A stretch of 64,000 nt of DNA. It comes from CAYQLT01 sp964418425. Lineage in GTDB: Bacteria > Bacillota > Limnochordia > Limnochordales > Geochordaceae. The DNA lies in the NCBI GenBank assembly GCA_964418425.1, contig CAYQLT010000010.1, positions 1 to 64,000 on the forward strand. Reading direction: 5' to 3'. The first letter of the stretch is position 1; each line of letters starts with the position of its first letter. Shown here one piece after another: positions 42,795 through 51,849 of the stretch. Made by a program: the position numbers and the translations under genes. The notes below the pieces were generated by a model that saw nothing but the letters and a program-made list of their open reading frames with translations, had not been told where the DNA came from and searched no databases.

Positions 42795-43337
42795 GTGGCC
42801 GTCGGATCCACAAACCCGGCCAAGGTCGGGCCCGTCCGCTCCGTCTTCGCCCGCCTGATGCCGGGTTGCCGGGTGGTGGCGGTGGCGGTGCCAAGCGGTG
42901 TGGCCAGCCAGCCCACCTCGCTGGCCATGACCCGGGATGGAGCGGTGCGACGCGGGCAGGCGGCGCTGCGGGCGGTGCCGCAGGCCCTCTTCGGTGTGGG
43001 TGTGGAAGGCGGCGTGGATTTCGACCTCGGGGGGCGGCCGTGGCTGGTGACGGTGGCGGCGGTGGCCGATCCCAGCGGTCAGGTGACCACGGGAGAAGGA
43101 ATGCGGTTGCAGTTGCCCGAACGTTTCGCGCAGCCCCTGCGGGAAGGCCAGGAGCTGGCCCGGCTGGTGGATGAGGCGTTTGGGGTGAGCGGGTCGCGGA
43201 CAGACCCCGGGGCGGTGGGCCACCTGACCCGGGGGGTGGTAACCCGGCGGCTTTTGGTGAAGGTGGCGGTGGCCGCCGCGCTGGCGCCCCGGTTACACCC
43301 CGAGCTGTATGCGCACTTTCGGGGAAGCGGCTCCTGA
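42795..43337 (+). CDS. DUF84 inosine/xanthosine triphosphatase (YjjX-like)
   Basis: The 180-residue protein has the opening motif VGSTNPAKVGPVRSVFARL, followed by VPSGVASQPTS, GVGVEGGVDF and GAVGHLTRGVVTRR, all diagnostic of the DUF84/YjjX family. It hydrolyses non-canonical purine triphosphates (ITP, XTP) to keep them out of nucleic acids. The GTG start at 42795 gives the conserved first strand. It is the last gene before the strong promoter of the molybdenum hydroxylase cluster. Confidence 0.85.
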   Translation: MAVGSTNPAKVGPVRSVFARLMPGCRVVAVAVPSGVASQPTSLAMTRDGAVRRGQAALRAVPQALFGVGVEGGVDFDLGGRPWLVTVAAVADPSGQVTTGEGMRLQLPERFAQPLREGQELARLVDEAFGVSGSRTDPGAVGHLTRGVVTRRLLVKVAVAAALAPRLHPELYAHFRGSGS

Positions 43338-43343
43338 GGCGGT

Positions 43344-43371
43344 TTGACATCTCCCCGCCCGACGGTACAAT
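43344..43371 (+). promoter_or_regulatory. Strong sigma-A-type promoter upstream of the cox-like cluster
   Basis: TTGACA (43344-43349) and TACAAT (43366-43371) are separated by 16 bases. It is the best consensus promoter in the window. Transcription would start near 43378, leaving a leader of about 270 bases before the coxG start. Confidence 0.7.
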
Positions 43372-43646
43372 TAGTAACCGGTGCGAGCATGGCAGCTCGC
43401 CGCTTCGTCGTCCGCGGGGAAGCTGACGGGTCGGCTCGGGCTCCATCCGGCCACCCACCCGGAGAAGCGGCCCACCGAGAGAAGCGGCGGTGCCTTCACC
43501 CCCGGGTATGATTCCAGCAAGACGGGCTGTCGGGTCGCCGCAGCGGGACGTGGCCGCCTGCATCCCCGCCGCCGTTCCCCCGGCGAAGAGAACGTAGCCG
43601 GCGGAAACGGTATCCGCCCTGGATACCCGGGAGGTGCGAGCCAGCG
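43372..43646 (+). other. Long untranslated leader of the cox-like cluster
   Basis: About 270 bases separate the promoter from coxG, with no convincing gene. The leader contains an inverted repeat GGCGGA/TCCGCC at 43600-43618 close to the ribosome-binding site (GGGAGG near 43630). It may be a structured regulatory leader, but I cannot match it to a known riboswitch class. Confidence 0.45.
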
Positions 43647-44120
43647 GTGCAAGTTCAGTACCGTCATGAGTATGCGGCTCCCGTCGCGCTGGTTTGGGAC
43701 GTGCTTTTGGATCCCGAGGTATTGAGTAAGCGCCTGCCCGGATGTAAAGGGTTGCAGCCGGTGGAGCCGGGAGTGTATGACGCCACCATGGAGCTGGCGG
43801 TGGGTCCCGTGAAGGGGACCTTCGGCGGCCGGGTGCGGGTGGCCGACCTTGAGCCTCCTCACAGCTACCGCCTCTCGGTGGAAGGCGGAGGGGGCCCGGG
43901 GCAGGTTCGAGGGCAGGGGCTCATCCGGCTGCAGCAGGGGACCGACGGGCGCACGGTGGTGGACGTGACCGGCGACGTGACCGTGACGGGCATGCTGGCC
44001 GGGGTCGGGCAGCGCCTGTTGGGCGGCGTGGCCCGCATGATGATCGGTCAGTTCTTCAAATCCCTGGAGCAGGATGTGGTGGACCGCTTGAGGTTTCCGG
44101 GGGCCGCGGCGGGGGCCTGA
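43647..44120 (+). CDS. coxG: CoxG/SRPBCC-family protein
   Basis: The 157-residue protein is of the CoxG type: AAPVALVWDVLLDPEVLSKRLPGCKGLQPV, here cut to the key stretch LLDPEVLSKRLPGC, then VGPVKGTFGGRV and VTVTGMLAGVGQRLLGG. CoxG proteins accompany molybdenum hydroxylase operons; in the CO oxidiser Afipia (Oligotropha) carboxidovorans CoxG is membrane-associated and thought to help anchor the enzyme. The start is GTG 43647 after GGGAGGTGCG. It is the first gene of the cluster. Confidence 0.85.
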   Translation: MQVQYRHEYAAPVALVWDVLLDPEVLSKRLPGCKGLQPVEPGVYDATMELAVGPVKGTFGGRVRVADLEPPHSYRLSVEGGGGPGQVRGQGLIRLQQGTDGRTVVDVTGDVTVTGMLAGVGQRLLGGVARMMIGQFFKSLEQDVVDRLRFPGAAAGA

Positions 44121-44284
44121 CCGGCCAGGCGATGGGGGCGGCCTGGGGCCGGGCGTGCGTGGGAGTTTTGGGGCGGCGGCGACAGCTGCTGGGGTGCCGG
44201 GCAGGGAGGGGGGTCGGGTCGGGTCGGATCCGCCAGCGGCACCCCCGGTGAAGGGATTATCAGCAGAGGCGGGGTGAGGCGGCG

Positions 44285-44803
44285 TTGAAGCAGAGGGTCT
44301 CCATCATCGTCAATGGGGTCAGCTACACCCACGAGGTGGAGCCACGGTTACTTTTGGTGCACTATCTTCGCGACGTGCTCGGGCTCACCGGCACCCACGT
44401 GGGCTGCGACACCAGCCAGTGCGGAGCGTGCACCGTGCTGCTGGACGGCAGGGCCGTCAAGTCGTGCACGGTGCTGGCGGTGCAGGCCGACGGTTCGCAG
44501 GTGATCACCATCGAGGGCCTGGCCTCCGATGGCCAGCTCCATCCCGTTCAGCAGGCTTTCTGGGACAACCACGGCCTGCAGTGTGGTTTTTGCACGCCCG
44601 GCATGATCCTGGCCGCCGTGCAGCTGCTCAACGACCAGCCCGATCCCACCGAGGAGCAGATCCGCCAGGGGCTGGAGGGTAACCTGTGCCGCTGCACAGG
44701 GTACCAAAACATCGTGAAGGCGGTGCGAGCGGCGGCTTCCCTGTCCGCATCCAACAGCCCGTCCGGCAAAGCGTTCGGGCCGTCGGGCGCAACGTCCCGG
44801 TAG
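44285..44803 (+). CDS. coxS: Molybdenum hydroxylase small subunit, two [2Fe-2S] clusters
   Basis: The 172-residue protein has the plant-ferredoxin-type [2Fe-2S] site (Cys41, Cys46, Cys49, Cys61) and the alpha-helical second site (Cys100, Cys103, Cys135, Cys137; QCGFCTPGM and LCRCTGYQ). It passes electrons from the molybdenum site to FAD. The TTG start at 44285 follows GGGGTGAGG. It lies 165 bases after coxG and 28 bases before coxL. Confidence 0.92.
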   Translation: MKQRVSIIVNGVSYTHEVEPRLLLVHYLRDVLGLTGTHVGCDTSQCGACTVLLDGRAVKSCTVLAVQADGSQVITIEGLASDGQLHPVQQAFWDNHGLQCGFCTPGMILAAVQLLNDQPDPTEEQIRQGLEGNLCRCTGYQNIVKAVRAAASLSASNSPSGKAFGPSGATSR

Positions 44804-44831
44804 ACCGACGGAGGGGAGTGAACGCGGGGCT

Positions 44832-47186
44832 ATGGCGAAGCTTTTCGGAACCGCGATCCGCCGCCGGGAGGATCCCCGGCTCGTCACGGGTAGGGCCACG
44901 TACACCGACGACCTGCGTCTGCCGGGAATGGCATATGCCGCTTTTCTGCGAAGCCCCTATGCCCACGCCCGCATCCGGCGCATCGACGCCTCCAGGGCCA
45001 GGGCGCTGCCGGGGGTTTTAGCCGTCTTCACGGGCGCGGACCTCCAGGGCGTGCGGCCCATTCCGACGGCCTGGCTGGTGCCCAACGCGGGCCTCAAGAC
45101 CCCGCCTCACCCGGCCCTGGCCACGGAAGTGGTGCGATACGTGGGAGACGCGGTCGCGATGGTGGTGGCCGAGGATCGCTACGTCGCCCGGGATGCCCTG
45201 GAGCACATCGAGGTGGAGTACGAGGAGCTGCCCGCCGTGGTGGATCAGGAGCGGGCCATGCAGCCGGGCGCGCCCCAGCTTCATCCGGACGCACCGGGTA
45301 ACGTGGCGTTTCACTGGAAGTGTGGGGATGAGGCCCGGACCGACGAGGCCATCGCAGAGGCGGAGCGGGCCCCCGACGGGGTGGTCGTGCGCCAGCGGCT
45401 GATCAACCACCGCCTCATCCCCACCCCGATGGAGACGCGCGGGGCGGTCGCCCAGTACAACCCGGCCACGGGCGAGATGACCGTCTGGCTCACTTCCCAA
45501 AATCCTCACATCCATCGGGTCCTCCTGTCGGGAGTGCTGGGGATCCCCGAGCACAAGCTGCGGGTCATCGCGCCGGAGGTGGGAGGGGGCTTCGGCAGCA
45601 AGATCCCTTGCTATCCGGACGAGGCGCTGGTGGCCTTCGCCGCCCGCAAGCTGGGTCGCCCCGTCAAGTGGCTCGAGGAGCGGCGGGAAAACTACCAGGC
45701 CACCACCCACGGGCGGGACCACATCCAGGACGTGGTCATCGCCGGCCGGCGGGACGGCACCATCACGGCCCTGAAGGTTCGGGCCCTGGCCAACCTGGGG
45801 GCCTACCTCTCCACGGCGGCGCCGGGGATCCCCACCATCCTGTTCGGGCTGATGCTCCAGGGCCCGTACCGGGTGCCCAACGTGGCCTGCGAGGTGTACG
45901 GCATCTTCACCAACACCACCCCGGTGGACGCGTACCGGGGAGCGGGGCGGCCCGAGGCCACCTACATCCTCGAGCGGATGGTCGACCTCTTTGCCCGGGA
46001 GGTGGGCATGGACCCGGCGGAGGTGCGCCGGCGCAACTTCATAGCCCCCGATGCGTTCCCGTACACCACCCCCACGGGTCTGAGCTACGACAGCGGCAAT
46101 TACGAGCGGGCGCTGGATCGGGCCCTGGAGCTGGCCGGTTACCGGGAGCTGCGTGCCAAACAGGAGGAGGCTTTCCGGGAGGGCCGCCTGCTCGGAATCG
46201 GCGTTTGCTCCTACGTCGAGATCTGCGGCCTGGGGCCCTCGCAGGCAGCGGGCGCGACGGGCTTTCAGGGCGGGTTGTGGGAGAGCGCGCTGGTGCGGGT
46301 TCACCCGACGGGTAAGGTGGCGGTCTACATCGGCACCTCGCCCCACGGCCAGGGTGAGGAGACCACCTTCGCCCAGATCGTGGCGGACGAGCTGGGGGTC
46401 CCCATCGAGGACGTGGAGATCGTCCATGGTGACACGGGCGCCATTCCCATGGGGTGGGGGACCTACGGCAGCCGCACCACGCCCGTGGGAGGCAATGCGG
46501 TGGCGCTGGCAGCCCGGCGGGTGGTGGAGAAGGCCCGCAAGGTGGCCGCGCACCTCCTGGAGGCGTCGGAGCAGGACGTGGTCTTCGAAGAGGGCCGCTT
46601 TTACGTGAAGGGCGCCCCGGACCGAGCCAAGACGTTTCAGGAAGTGACGCTGCAGGCGTACCTGGCGTGGAACCTCCCCAAGGACGTGGAGCCGTCCCTG
46701 GAGGCCAGCGCGTTCTATGACCCCACCAACTTCGTCTTTCCCTTCGGCACGCACGTCTGCGTGGTGGAGGTGGACCGGGAGACGGGGCAGACCAAGGTGG
46801 TCAAGTACGTGGCTGTGGATGACTGCGGCCGGGTCATCAACCCCATGATCGTCGAGGGCCAGGTGCACGGCGGGGTGGTGCAGGGGATCGGCCAGGCGTT
46901 GTGGGAGTACGCCCGATACGACGAAAGCGGTCAGCTGGTCACCGGCTCCATGCTGGACTACGCGGTGCCCAAAGCATCGTTTCTCCCCGAGATCATCAGC
47001 GAGCGCACGGAAACTCCGGCGCCGGGCAACCCGCTGGGCGTCAAGGGCGTGGGAGAGACGGGCACCATCGCGGCGACGCCGGCGGTGGTCAATGCGGTCA
47101 TGGATGCGCTGGCACGGCTGGGCGTGCGGCACATTGACATGCCGCTGACCCCCGAGCGGGTGTACGCTGCCATCGCCCGGCAGTAG
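44832..47186 (+). CDS. Molybdenum hydroxylase large subunit (CoxL form II / xanthine dehydrogenase family)
   Basis: The 784-residue protein has a full xanthine-dehydrogenase-type fold. It includes the RREDPRLVTGRATYTDDL N-terminus, VAPEVGGGFGSK, the active-site loop AYRGAGRPEA (367-373) and the C-terminal GVGETGT with the catalytic glutamate. True CO dehydrogenases (form I) carry AYxCSFR; the AYRGAGR loop here is the form II type, whose substrate is usually unknown. It should not be called CO dehydrogenase without further proof. The ATG at 44832 follows GGAGGGGAG. The cofactor is molybdopterin cytosine dinucleotide, consistent with the MocA-like gene downstream. Confidence 0.9.
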   Translation: MAKLFGTAIRRREDPRLVTGRATYTDDLRLPGMAYAAFLRSPYAHARIRRIDASRARALPGVLAVFTGADLQGVRPIPTAWLVPNAGLKTPPHPALATEVVRYVGDAVAMVVAEDRYVARDALEHIEVEYEELPAVVDQERAMQPGAPQLHPDAPGNVAFHWKCGDEARTDEAIAEAERAPDGVVVRQRLINHRLIPTPMETRGAVAQYNPATGEMTVWLTSQNPHIHRVLLSGVLGIPEHKLRVIAPEVGGGFGSKIPCYPDEALVAFAARKLGRPVKWLEERRENYQATTHGRDHIQDVVIAGRRDGTITALKVRALANLGAYLSTAAPGIPTILFGLMLQGPYRVPNVACEVYGIFTNTTPVDAYRGAGRPEATYILERMVDLFAREVGMDPAEVRRRNFIAPDAFPYTTPTGLSYDSGNYERALDRALELAGYRELRAKQEEAFREGRLLGIGVCSYVEICGLGPSQAAGATGFQGGLWESALVRVHPTGKVAVYIGTSPHGQGEETTFAQIVADELGVPIEDVEIVHGDTGAIPMGWGTYGSRTTPVGGNAVALAARRVVEKARKVAAHLLEASEQDVVFEEGRFYVKGAPDRAKTFQEVTLQAYLAWNLPKDVEPSLEASAFYDPTNFVFPFGTHVCVVEVDRETGQTKVVKYVAVDDCGRVINPMIVEGQVHGGVVQGIGQALWEYARYDESGQLVTGSMLDYAVPKASFLPEIISERTETPAPGNPLGVKGVGETGTIAATPAVVNAVMDALARLGVRHIDMPLTPERVYAAIARQ

Positions 47187-47207
47187 AAAAGAAGAGGAGG
47201 TGCGCAG

Positions 47208-48095
47208 GTGTATCCCGCGGCCTTTGCATACCACCGCGCTTCCAGCGTCAGCGAGGCCATCCAGCTGGTGGCCGCCTCGGGCGGGAAGGCCAGGTTCCTG
47301 GCCGGAGGGCACAGCCTGCTCCCGATGATGAAGCTGCGGCTGGCCCGCCCCGACATGCTCGTGGACATCGGGCGCCTGGGGGAGTTGCGCGGCATCCGGG
47401 TCTCCGATGGGGAGCTGGTGGTGGGCGCGCTCACGACCCATCGCGAACTTCACACGTCCCCTCTGGTGCGCGAGGAGTGCCCCGTGCTGGCCGAGGCTGC
47501 CGGCGTCATCGGCGACCCGCAGGTGCGCAACCGGGGAACCGTGGGCGGTAATCTCGCCCATGCGGACCCGGCCTCCGATCTGCCCGCGGTGGCCATGGCG
47601 CTTCAGGCGCGCATCGTGGCCCTGGGGCCCGGCGGGCGGACTCGCGCCATCCCCGCGGATGCTTTCTTCGTCGGACCTCTCAGGAGCGCGCTGGGCGATG
47701 ACGAGCTTGTGACGGAGGTGCGCTTTTCCACCGGGCGGGCCCTTGGAGCTTTCCGGACGGGAATGGCGTACGCGAAGTTTGCGCACCCCGCTTCAGGCTA
47801 CGCAGTGGTGGGAGTGGCGGCCGTGGTGGGGCTGGACCAGGCGGGCAACTGCCAGGTGGTACGCATCGGGGTGACCGGCGTCGCCGATCGGGCCTTTCGA
47901 GCCGAGGAGGCCGAGCGGGCTCTGGTCGGCAGGCGGCCGGACGACTCAGCCCTGGAGGAGGCGGCCCGGCTTTCCACCGGCGGGGTGCAGGCGCAAAGCG
48001 ATCTGTTCGCCTCCTCGGACTTTCGGGCGCATCTGTGCCGGGTGTACGTGAAGCGGGCCCTGGCACAGGCTGTGCAGCGGGCACGAGCGGCTTGA
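47208..48095 (+). CDS. coxM: Molybdenum hydroxylase FAD-binding medium subunit
   Basis: The 295-residue protein has the FAD motifs AGGHSLLPMMKLRLARP and the TVGGNLAHADPASDLP segment, plus the C-terminal CoxM-type domain. It accepts electrons from the [2Fe-2S] subunit. The gene lies 21 bases after coxL, with GAAGAGGAGG before the start. The order S-L-M is the typical order with S first. Confidence 0.92.
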   Translation: MYPAAFAYHRASSVSEAIQLVAASGGKARFLAGGHSLLPMMKLRLARPDMLVDIGRLGELRGIRVSDGELVVGALTTHRELHTSPLVREECPVLAEAAGVIGDPQVRNRGTVGGNLAHADPASDLPAVAMALQARIVALGPGGRTRAIPADAFFVGPLRSALGDDELVTEVRFSTGRALGAFRTGMAYAKFAHPASGYAVVGVAAVVGLDQAGNCQVVRIGVTGVADRAFRAEEAERALVGRRPDDSALEEAARLSTGGVQAQSDLFASSDFRAHLCRVYVKRALAQAVQRARAA

Positions 48096-48158
48096 GCCCT
48101 CCGGCCCCGGGCAAGGCGGCGGCGCCGACGAGGACGCGATGGTGAAACGAGGGAGACA

Positions 48159-49136
48159 ATGACCGATCCGCAAGGCGGGGCGGGCGGCCGGGACCCCAGC
48201 CGGGTTCCGGCCGCCTGGCCCCCATGGCTGGCCTCCATCGAAGAACTGCAGGCGGCCCTGGAGGGCGCCGGGTACATCCCCGACCGGGCGCTGGCGACGG
48301 TCATCCTGCTGGCGCTGCGCATGCAGCGACCGTTGTTTTTGGAGGGCGAGGCCGGCGTCGGCAAGACGGAAGTGGCAAAAGTGCTGGCCGGCCTGCTGGA
48401 CCGGCCCCTTGTGCGGCTGCAGTGCTACGAGGGGCTGGACGTACACAGCGCGGTCTACGAGTGGAACTACCCGCGCCAGCTCCTGCACATCCGGCTGGCG
48501 GAGGCCAGGGGCGACACCGCCGGCCTGGAAAAGGAGCTGTTCGGCAAGGAGTTTCTGGTAGCCCGGCCGCTTCTGGCCGCCGTGGATCCCCAGGACGGCC
48601 GGGCCCCGGTGCTGCTCATCGACGAGATCGACCGGGCTGACGAGGAGTTCGAGGCCTTTTTATTGGAGCTGCTTTCGGATTTTCAGGTCACCATCCCGGA
48701 GATAGGCACGCTGCGGGCGGCGGAGCGGCCTGTGGTGGTGATCACCTCCAACCGCACCCGGGAGGTTCATGACGCGCTGAAGCGGCGCTGTCTGTACCAC
48801 TGGATCGACTACCCCTCCTTCGAGCGGGAGTACCGGATCGTGACGGTGCGGGTGCCGGGCATCGAGGGCCGGCTGGCCGCTCAGGTGTGTGCCTTCGTGC
48901 GGCGACTGCGGGAGATGGACCTCTACAAGCTCCCGGGGGTCGCCGAGACCATCGATTGGGCCACCGCGCTGGTCGCCCTGGGCCAGAGGGAGATCGGCGC
49001 CGAGCTTATCGAGCAGACCCTGGGATGCCTGGTCAAGTATCGGGATGACCTGGAGCTGGTGCGGGGGTCCGACCTGCGCAAACTGGTCAACGAGGCCCTG
49101 GCAGCGGGGGAACCGGCCCGTGTCGCCAGAGCATGA
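48159..49136 (+). CDS. MoxR-type AAA+ ATPase (CoxD-like)
   Basis: The 325-residue protein has Walker A GEAGVGKTEVAK, Walker B VLLIDEIDRADEEFE, and a sensor region TSNRTRE followed by LKRRCLYHWIDYP. In cox clusters MoxR-type CoxD and the vWA protein CoxE cooperate as a chaperone pair that matures the molybdenum-copper or molybdenum active site. ATG 48159 follows GAGGGAGACA. The stop overlaps the start of the coxE-type gene by 17 bases. Confidence 0.9.
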   Translation: MTDPQGGAGGRDPSRVPAAWPPWLASIEELQAALEGAGYIPDRALATVILLALRMQRPLFLEGEAGVGKTEVAKVLAGLLDRPLVRLQCYEGLDVHSAVYEWNYPRQLLHIRLAEARGDTAGLEKELFGKEFLVARPLLAAVDPQDGRAPVLLIDEIDRADEEFEAFLLELLSDFQVTIPEIGTLRAAERPVVVITSNRTREVHDALKRRCLYHWIDYPSFEREYRIVTVRVPGIEGRLAAQVCAFVRRLREMDLYKLPGVAETIDWATALVALGQREIGAELIEQTLGCLVKYRDDLELVRGSDLRKLVNEALAAGEPARVARA

Positions 49137-50484
49137 GGCTTCTGGCCTCACCCGGGGGCTTGCGGAGATCGGGGAGGCGCACACGCGCCATCTGGCCCGC
49201 AACCTCCTCCGGTTTTGCCGAACTCTTCGGCGACTGGGCTTCGCCATCGGCCCCGTCGACGTGGCAGAAGCCCTGCGGGCCGTGGAGATGGTGGGCGTCG
49301 ACCGGCGCGAGGACGTGTATATCGCCTTGCGGAGCCACCTGGTGCGCCGGGCCGACCAGATACCCCTCTTTGACGAGGCCTTCCGGCTGCTGTGGCGCCA
49401 GGCGGTGGGCCGGCTCCCCAACGAGGAGCTGGCCTATCAGACCCTGGGCGCCTCGGTGGCACGTATGGCGCTGAAGCGGCGCCTGGAGGAGGCGTCCCGG
49501 CACGTGCCCTGGTATACCGCGCAGCTGGCCGCCGGGCTGACCCGCCGGTCGTCGCAGGCGCCGCCAGGCGAGCCCGCCGGCCCGGTGGACGGCGCGGCGC
49601 AAGCCCCCGCCGATCCGCTGGAGCCGTTGGGCCGCATCGAGCGCGTGCGGGTGGGCGGCTATAGCCCCCTGGAGGTTCTCCGCCGCAAGGACTTCGGCGA
49701 GTTGACGCCGGCCGAGCGGACCGACCTGGAGCAGTTCATGAGCAAGCTGGCGGCGCAGCCCCGGCGCTTCAGCCGGCGTCTGGCCACCGCCCGCCGGGGG
49801 GTGCGCTGGGATCTGGCGGCATCGGCGCGGCGGGCCCTTGGGACCGGTGGCGAACTCATCTGGCTGGCGTTTCAGCGGCGCCGCCGGATCCCCCGGCCGG
49901 TGGTGCTGCTTTTGGACATCAGCGGATCCATGGAGGCCTACTCCCGACCGCTTCTCGCCATGGCCCACGGCATGGCGCGGCGCTGGGGCTGTGTGGAGGT
50001 GTTCGCCTTCGGAACCCGCCTGACGCGGCTCACCCGGCAGCTCGCCCGCAGCCAGCCCGACCGCGCCCTGTCCGAGGCGGCCCGGCAGGTGGCGGACTGG
50101 GCCGGCGGCACCCGCATCGGCCAGAGCCTGCACGAGTTCAACCGCAGGTGGGCGCGCCGAACTCTGCGGCGGGGAGCCGTGGTGATGGTTGTCTCGGACG
50201 GATGGGATCGGGGCGACATCGCCCTGCTTGAGCGGGAGATGGAGCGCCTGTGGCGGTTTTCCCGGCGCCTGGTGTGGGTCAACCCCCTGGCGGGCAGCCC
50301 GGGTTACGCTCCCCTGACGGCGGGCATGCAGGCCGCGCTGCCCTACATCGACGACCTGGTGGGGGTGTCCAACTTCGAGGATCTGCAGCGCCTGGCCCGG
50401 TGGCTGGTGGGCCTCAGCGGGAGGCGGCCGGCCCGCCCGCAGCGTCCGCCGCAGCGCCGGCGTCCGGCCAAAGGGGCTGAATGA
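49120..50484 (+). CDS. von Willebrand factor A domain protein (CoxE-like)
   Basis: The 454-residue protein has an Arg-rich helical N-terminal half and a C-terminal vWA domain with the metal-ion-dependent adhesion motif DISGSMEAYS and VSDGWDRGD. It pairs with the MoxR ATPase for maturation of the hydroxylase. The start is GTG 49120, overlapping the end of the ATPase gene. The last 71 bases overlap the 3' end of the convergent XdhC gene on the other strand. Confidence 0.88.
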   Translation: MSPEHEASGLTRGLAEIGEAHTRHLARNLLRFCRTLRRLGFAIGPVDVAEALRAVEMVGVDRREDVYIALRSHLVRRADQIPLFDEAFRLLWRQAVGRLPNEELAYQTLGASVARMALKRRLEEASRHVPWYTAQLAAGLTRRSSQAPPGEPAGPVDGAAQAPADPLEPLGRIERVRVGGYSPLEVLRRKDFGELTPAERTDLEQFMSKLAAQPRRFSRRLATARRGVRWDLAASARRALGTGGELIWLAFQRRRRIPRPVVLLLDISGSMEAYSRPLLAMAHGMARRWGCVEVFAFGTRLTRLTRQLARSQPDRALSEAARQVADWAGGTRIGQSLHEFNRRWARRTLRRGAVVMVVSDGWDRGDIALLEREMERLWRFSRRLVWVNPLAGSPGYAPLTAGMQAALPYIDDLVGVSNFEDLQRLARWLVGLSGRRPARPQRPPQRRRPAKGAE

Positions 50485-50797
50485 AGATCTCCACCACCCC
50501 GTTGCAGCCGGTGCCCATGCCCCACAGCTCATCGTCGTCGGAGGTCATGTCGTAGCGCAGCATGCGCGGCGCTCCCTGCCGGATGGCCTCCCGGGCGGCC
50601 TCGGCCACGTCCGACTCCAGGCATCCGCCGCTGATGGCCCCCGTCGCGCGGCCGTCCTCGAAGATCAACATGCGGGCGCCTTCGTGGCGATACGCCGAAC
50701 CGGTCACGCCCACCACCGTGGCCAGCGCGCAGCGCCGCCCGGCAGCGAGCTCGGCAGCCGCCTGTTCCAGAAGGCGGAAGGAGTCGCTTGCGTCCAT
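50414..50797 (-). CDS. XdhC N-terminal-domain protein (XdhC/CoxI family)
   Basis: This 127-residue protein matches only the XdhC_CoxI domain: RCALATVVGVTGSAYRHEGARMLI (key residues ATVVxVxGSAYR), GAISGGCLESDV and a GTGCNGVVEIFIQPL end. It helps mature or insert molybdenum cofactor into xanthine-dehydrogenase-type enzymes. The start is ATG 50797 after GGGAGGTCAAGG. It is on the opposite strand from the rest of the cluster, divergent from the longer XdhC gene, and its last 71 bases lie inside the coxE-like gene. Confidence 0.85.
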   Translation of the reverse strand: MDASDSFRLLEQAAAELAAGRRCALATVVGVTGSAYRHEGARMLIFEDGRATGAISGGCLESDVAEAAREAIRQGAPRMLRYDMTSDDDELWGMGTGCNGVVEIFIQPLWPDAGAAADAAGGPAASR

Positions 50798-50895
50798 GCC
50801 TTGACCTCCCTGCCGGTTCCGGTGGTATCTGTTTCTCGGTACCCGCGGGGAGACCTCCCGGACGGCGCGTGCGACCTGGCGGCAGGAGAGGAGCG

Positions 50896-51849
50896 GTGGC
50901 ATTGACGGGTCAGTTGCTGGCCTTTGTGACCCGGGCGCTGCAGGAGGGCCAACGGGTCTGCCTGGCCACGGTGGTGGAGAGCGCACACCCTGAGGTCCGT
51001 CCAGGGGCGAAGCTGGCGCTTCGAGGCGCAGCGCCTGGCGGACCCGAGCAGGCAGGGGCCGAGTTCGGGTCCGAAGGGCCCCTGGGGCCGCCGGAGTTTG
51101 AGGCGCAGGTTCGGGAGCGGGCCGGCCAGCTGCTCGGCCAGGCCTCGGCCCGTCCGCCCGGGCGCGTCACCCCGCCCAGGGAGCGGATGGCACACCTTTG
51201 GTGGGCCGACCCACAGGCCGGCCTGCGCGTGCGGGTTTTCCTGGAGCTTCTCGAGCCGCCGCCGAGGCTTTTGCTGGTAGGGGCCGGTCAGGACGCGTCG
51301 CCCCTGTGCCGCATCGGTTCGCAGGCCGGTTTCGAGGTGCTGGTCGCCGACCACCGGCCGGCGTTTGCGCGGCCCGAGCGCTTCCCCGAGGCCAGGGAGG
51401 TGATTTGCACGGTTCCGGGTCAGCTCCCGCAGCGGTGGCTGGGCCCCAGCACCTTCGCGGTGATCATGAACCATCACTTCCTGCGGGATGCCGAGGCGCT
51501 GGAGCGGCTTTTGCCTTCCCCGGTGCCCTACATCGGCGTGCTGGGCCCGCGGCTGCGCACCCAGCGCCTTCTGGCTCGCATCGAGGCCCGGCGGGGAAGC
51601 TCCCTGACGGCTGACGAACTGGCCCGCATCTACAGCCCTGTCGGCCTGGACATCGGCGGGGAGAGCCCCGGAGCCATCGCCCTCGGGATCGTGGCGGAGG
51701 TGATGGCCCTGCGCTACGGCCGCCCTGCTCCGCACCTGCGGGAGCGCCGGGGCCCGCTGCACCCGGACCGCCTGGAACCCATGCACGCGCCCGCCGGGCC
51801 GCCGCAGGAGTCCAGGTCATTCCCCCGTCCCCCCGCGGACGATGGCTGA
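50896..51849 (+). CDS. XdhC-family protein with Rossmann domain (CoxF/XdhC)
   Basis: The 317-residue protein has a degenerate N-terminal XdhC_CoxI region (ATVVES...PGAKLAL, without the GGCLE motif of the neighbouring protein). A full XdhC Rossmann domain follows: PRLLLVGAGQDASPLCRIG, FAVIMNHHFLRDAEAL, PYIGVLGPRLRTQRL and the GLDIGGESPGAIALGIVAEV end. XdhC proteins deliver sulfurated molybdenum cofactor. The two XdhC proteins probably complement each other, one intact in the N-domain, the other carrying the Rossmann domain. The start is GTG 50896 after GGAGAGGAGCG. It overlaps the MocA-like gene by 8 bases. Confidence 0.88.
   Translation: MALTGQLLAFVTRALQEGQRVCLATVVESAHPEVRPGAKLALRGAAPGGPEQAGAEFGSEGPLGPPEFEAQVRERAGQLLGQASARPPGRVTPPRERMAHLWWADPQAGLRVRVFLELLEPPPRLLLVGAGQDASPLCRIGSQAGFEVLVADHRPAFARPERFPEAREVICTVPGQLPQRWLGPSTFAVIMNHHFLRDAEALERLLPSPVPYIGVLGPRLRTQRLLARIEARRGSSLTADELARIYSPVGLDIGGESPGAIALGIVAEVMALRYGRPAPHLRERRGPLHPDRLEPMHAPAGPPQESRSFPRPPADDG

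Noticed and set aside
44832..47186. Annotation as aerobic carbon monoxide dehydrogenase
   Set aside because: The active-site loop is AYRGAGR (form II), not the AYxCSFR of CO dehydrogenase.
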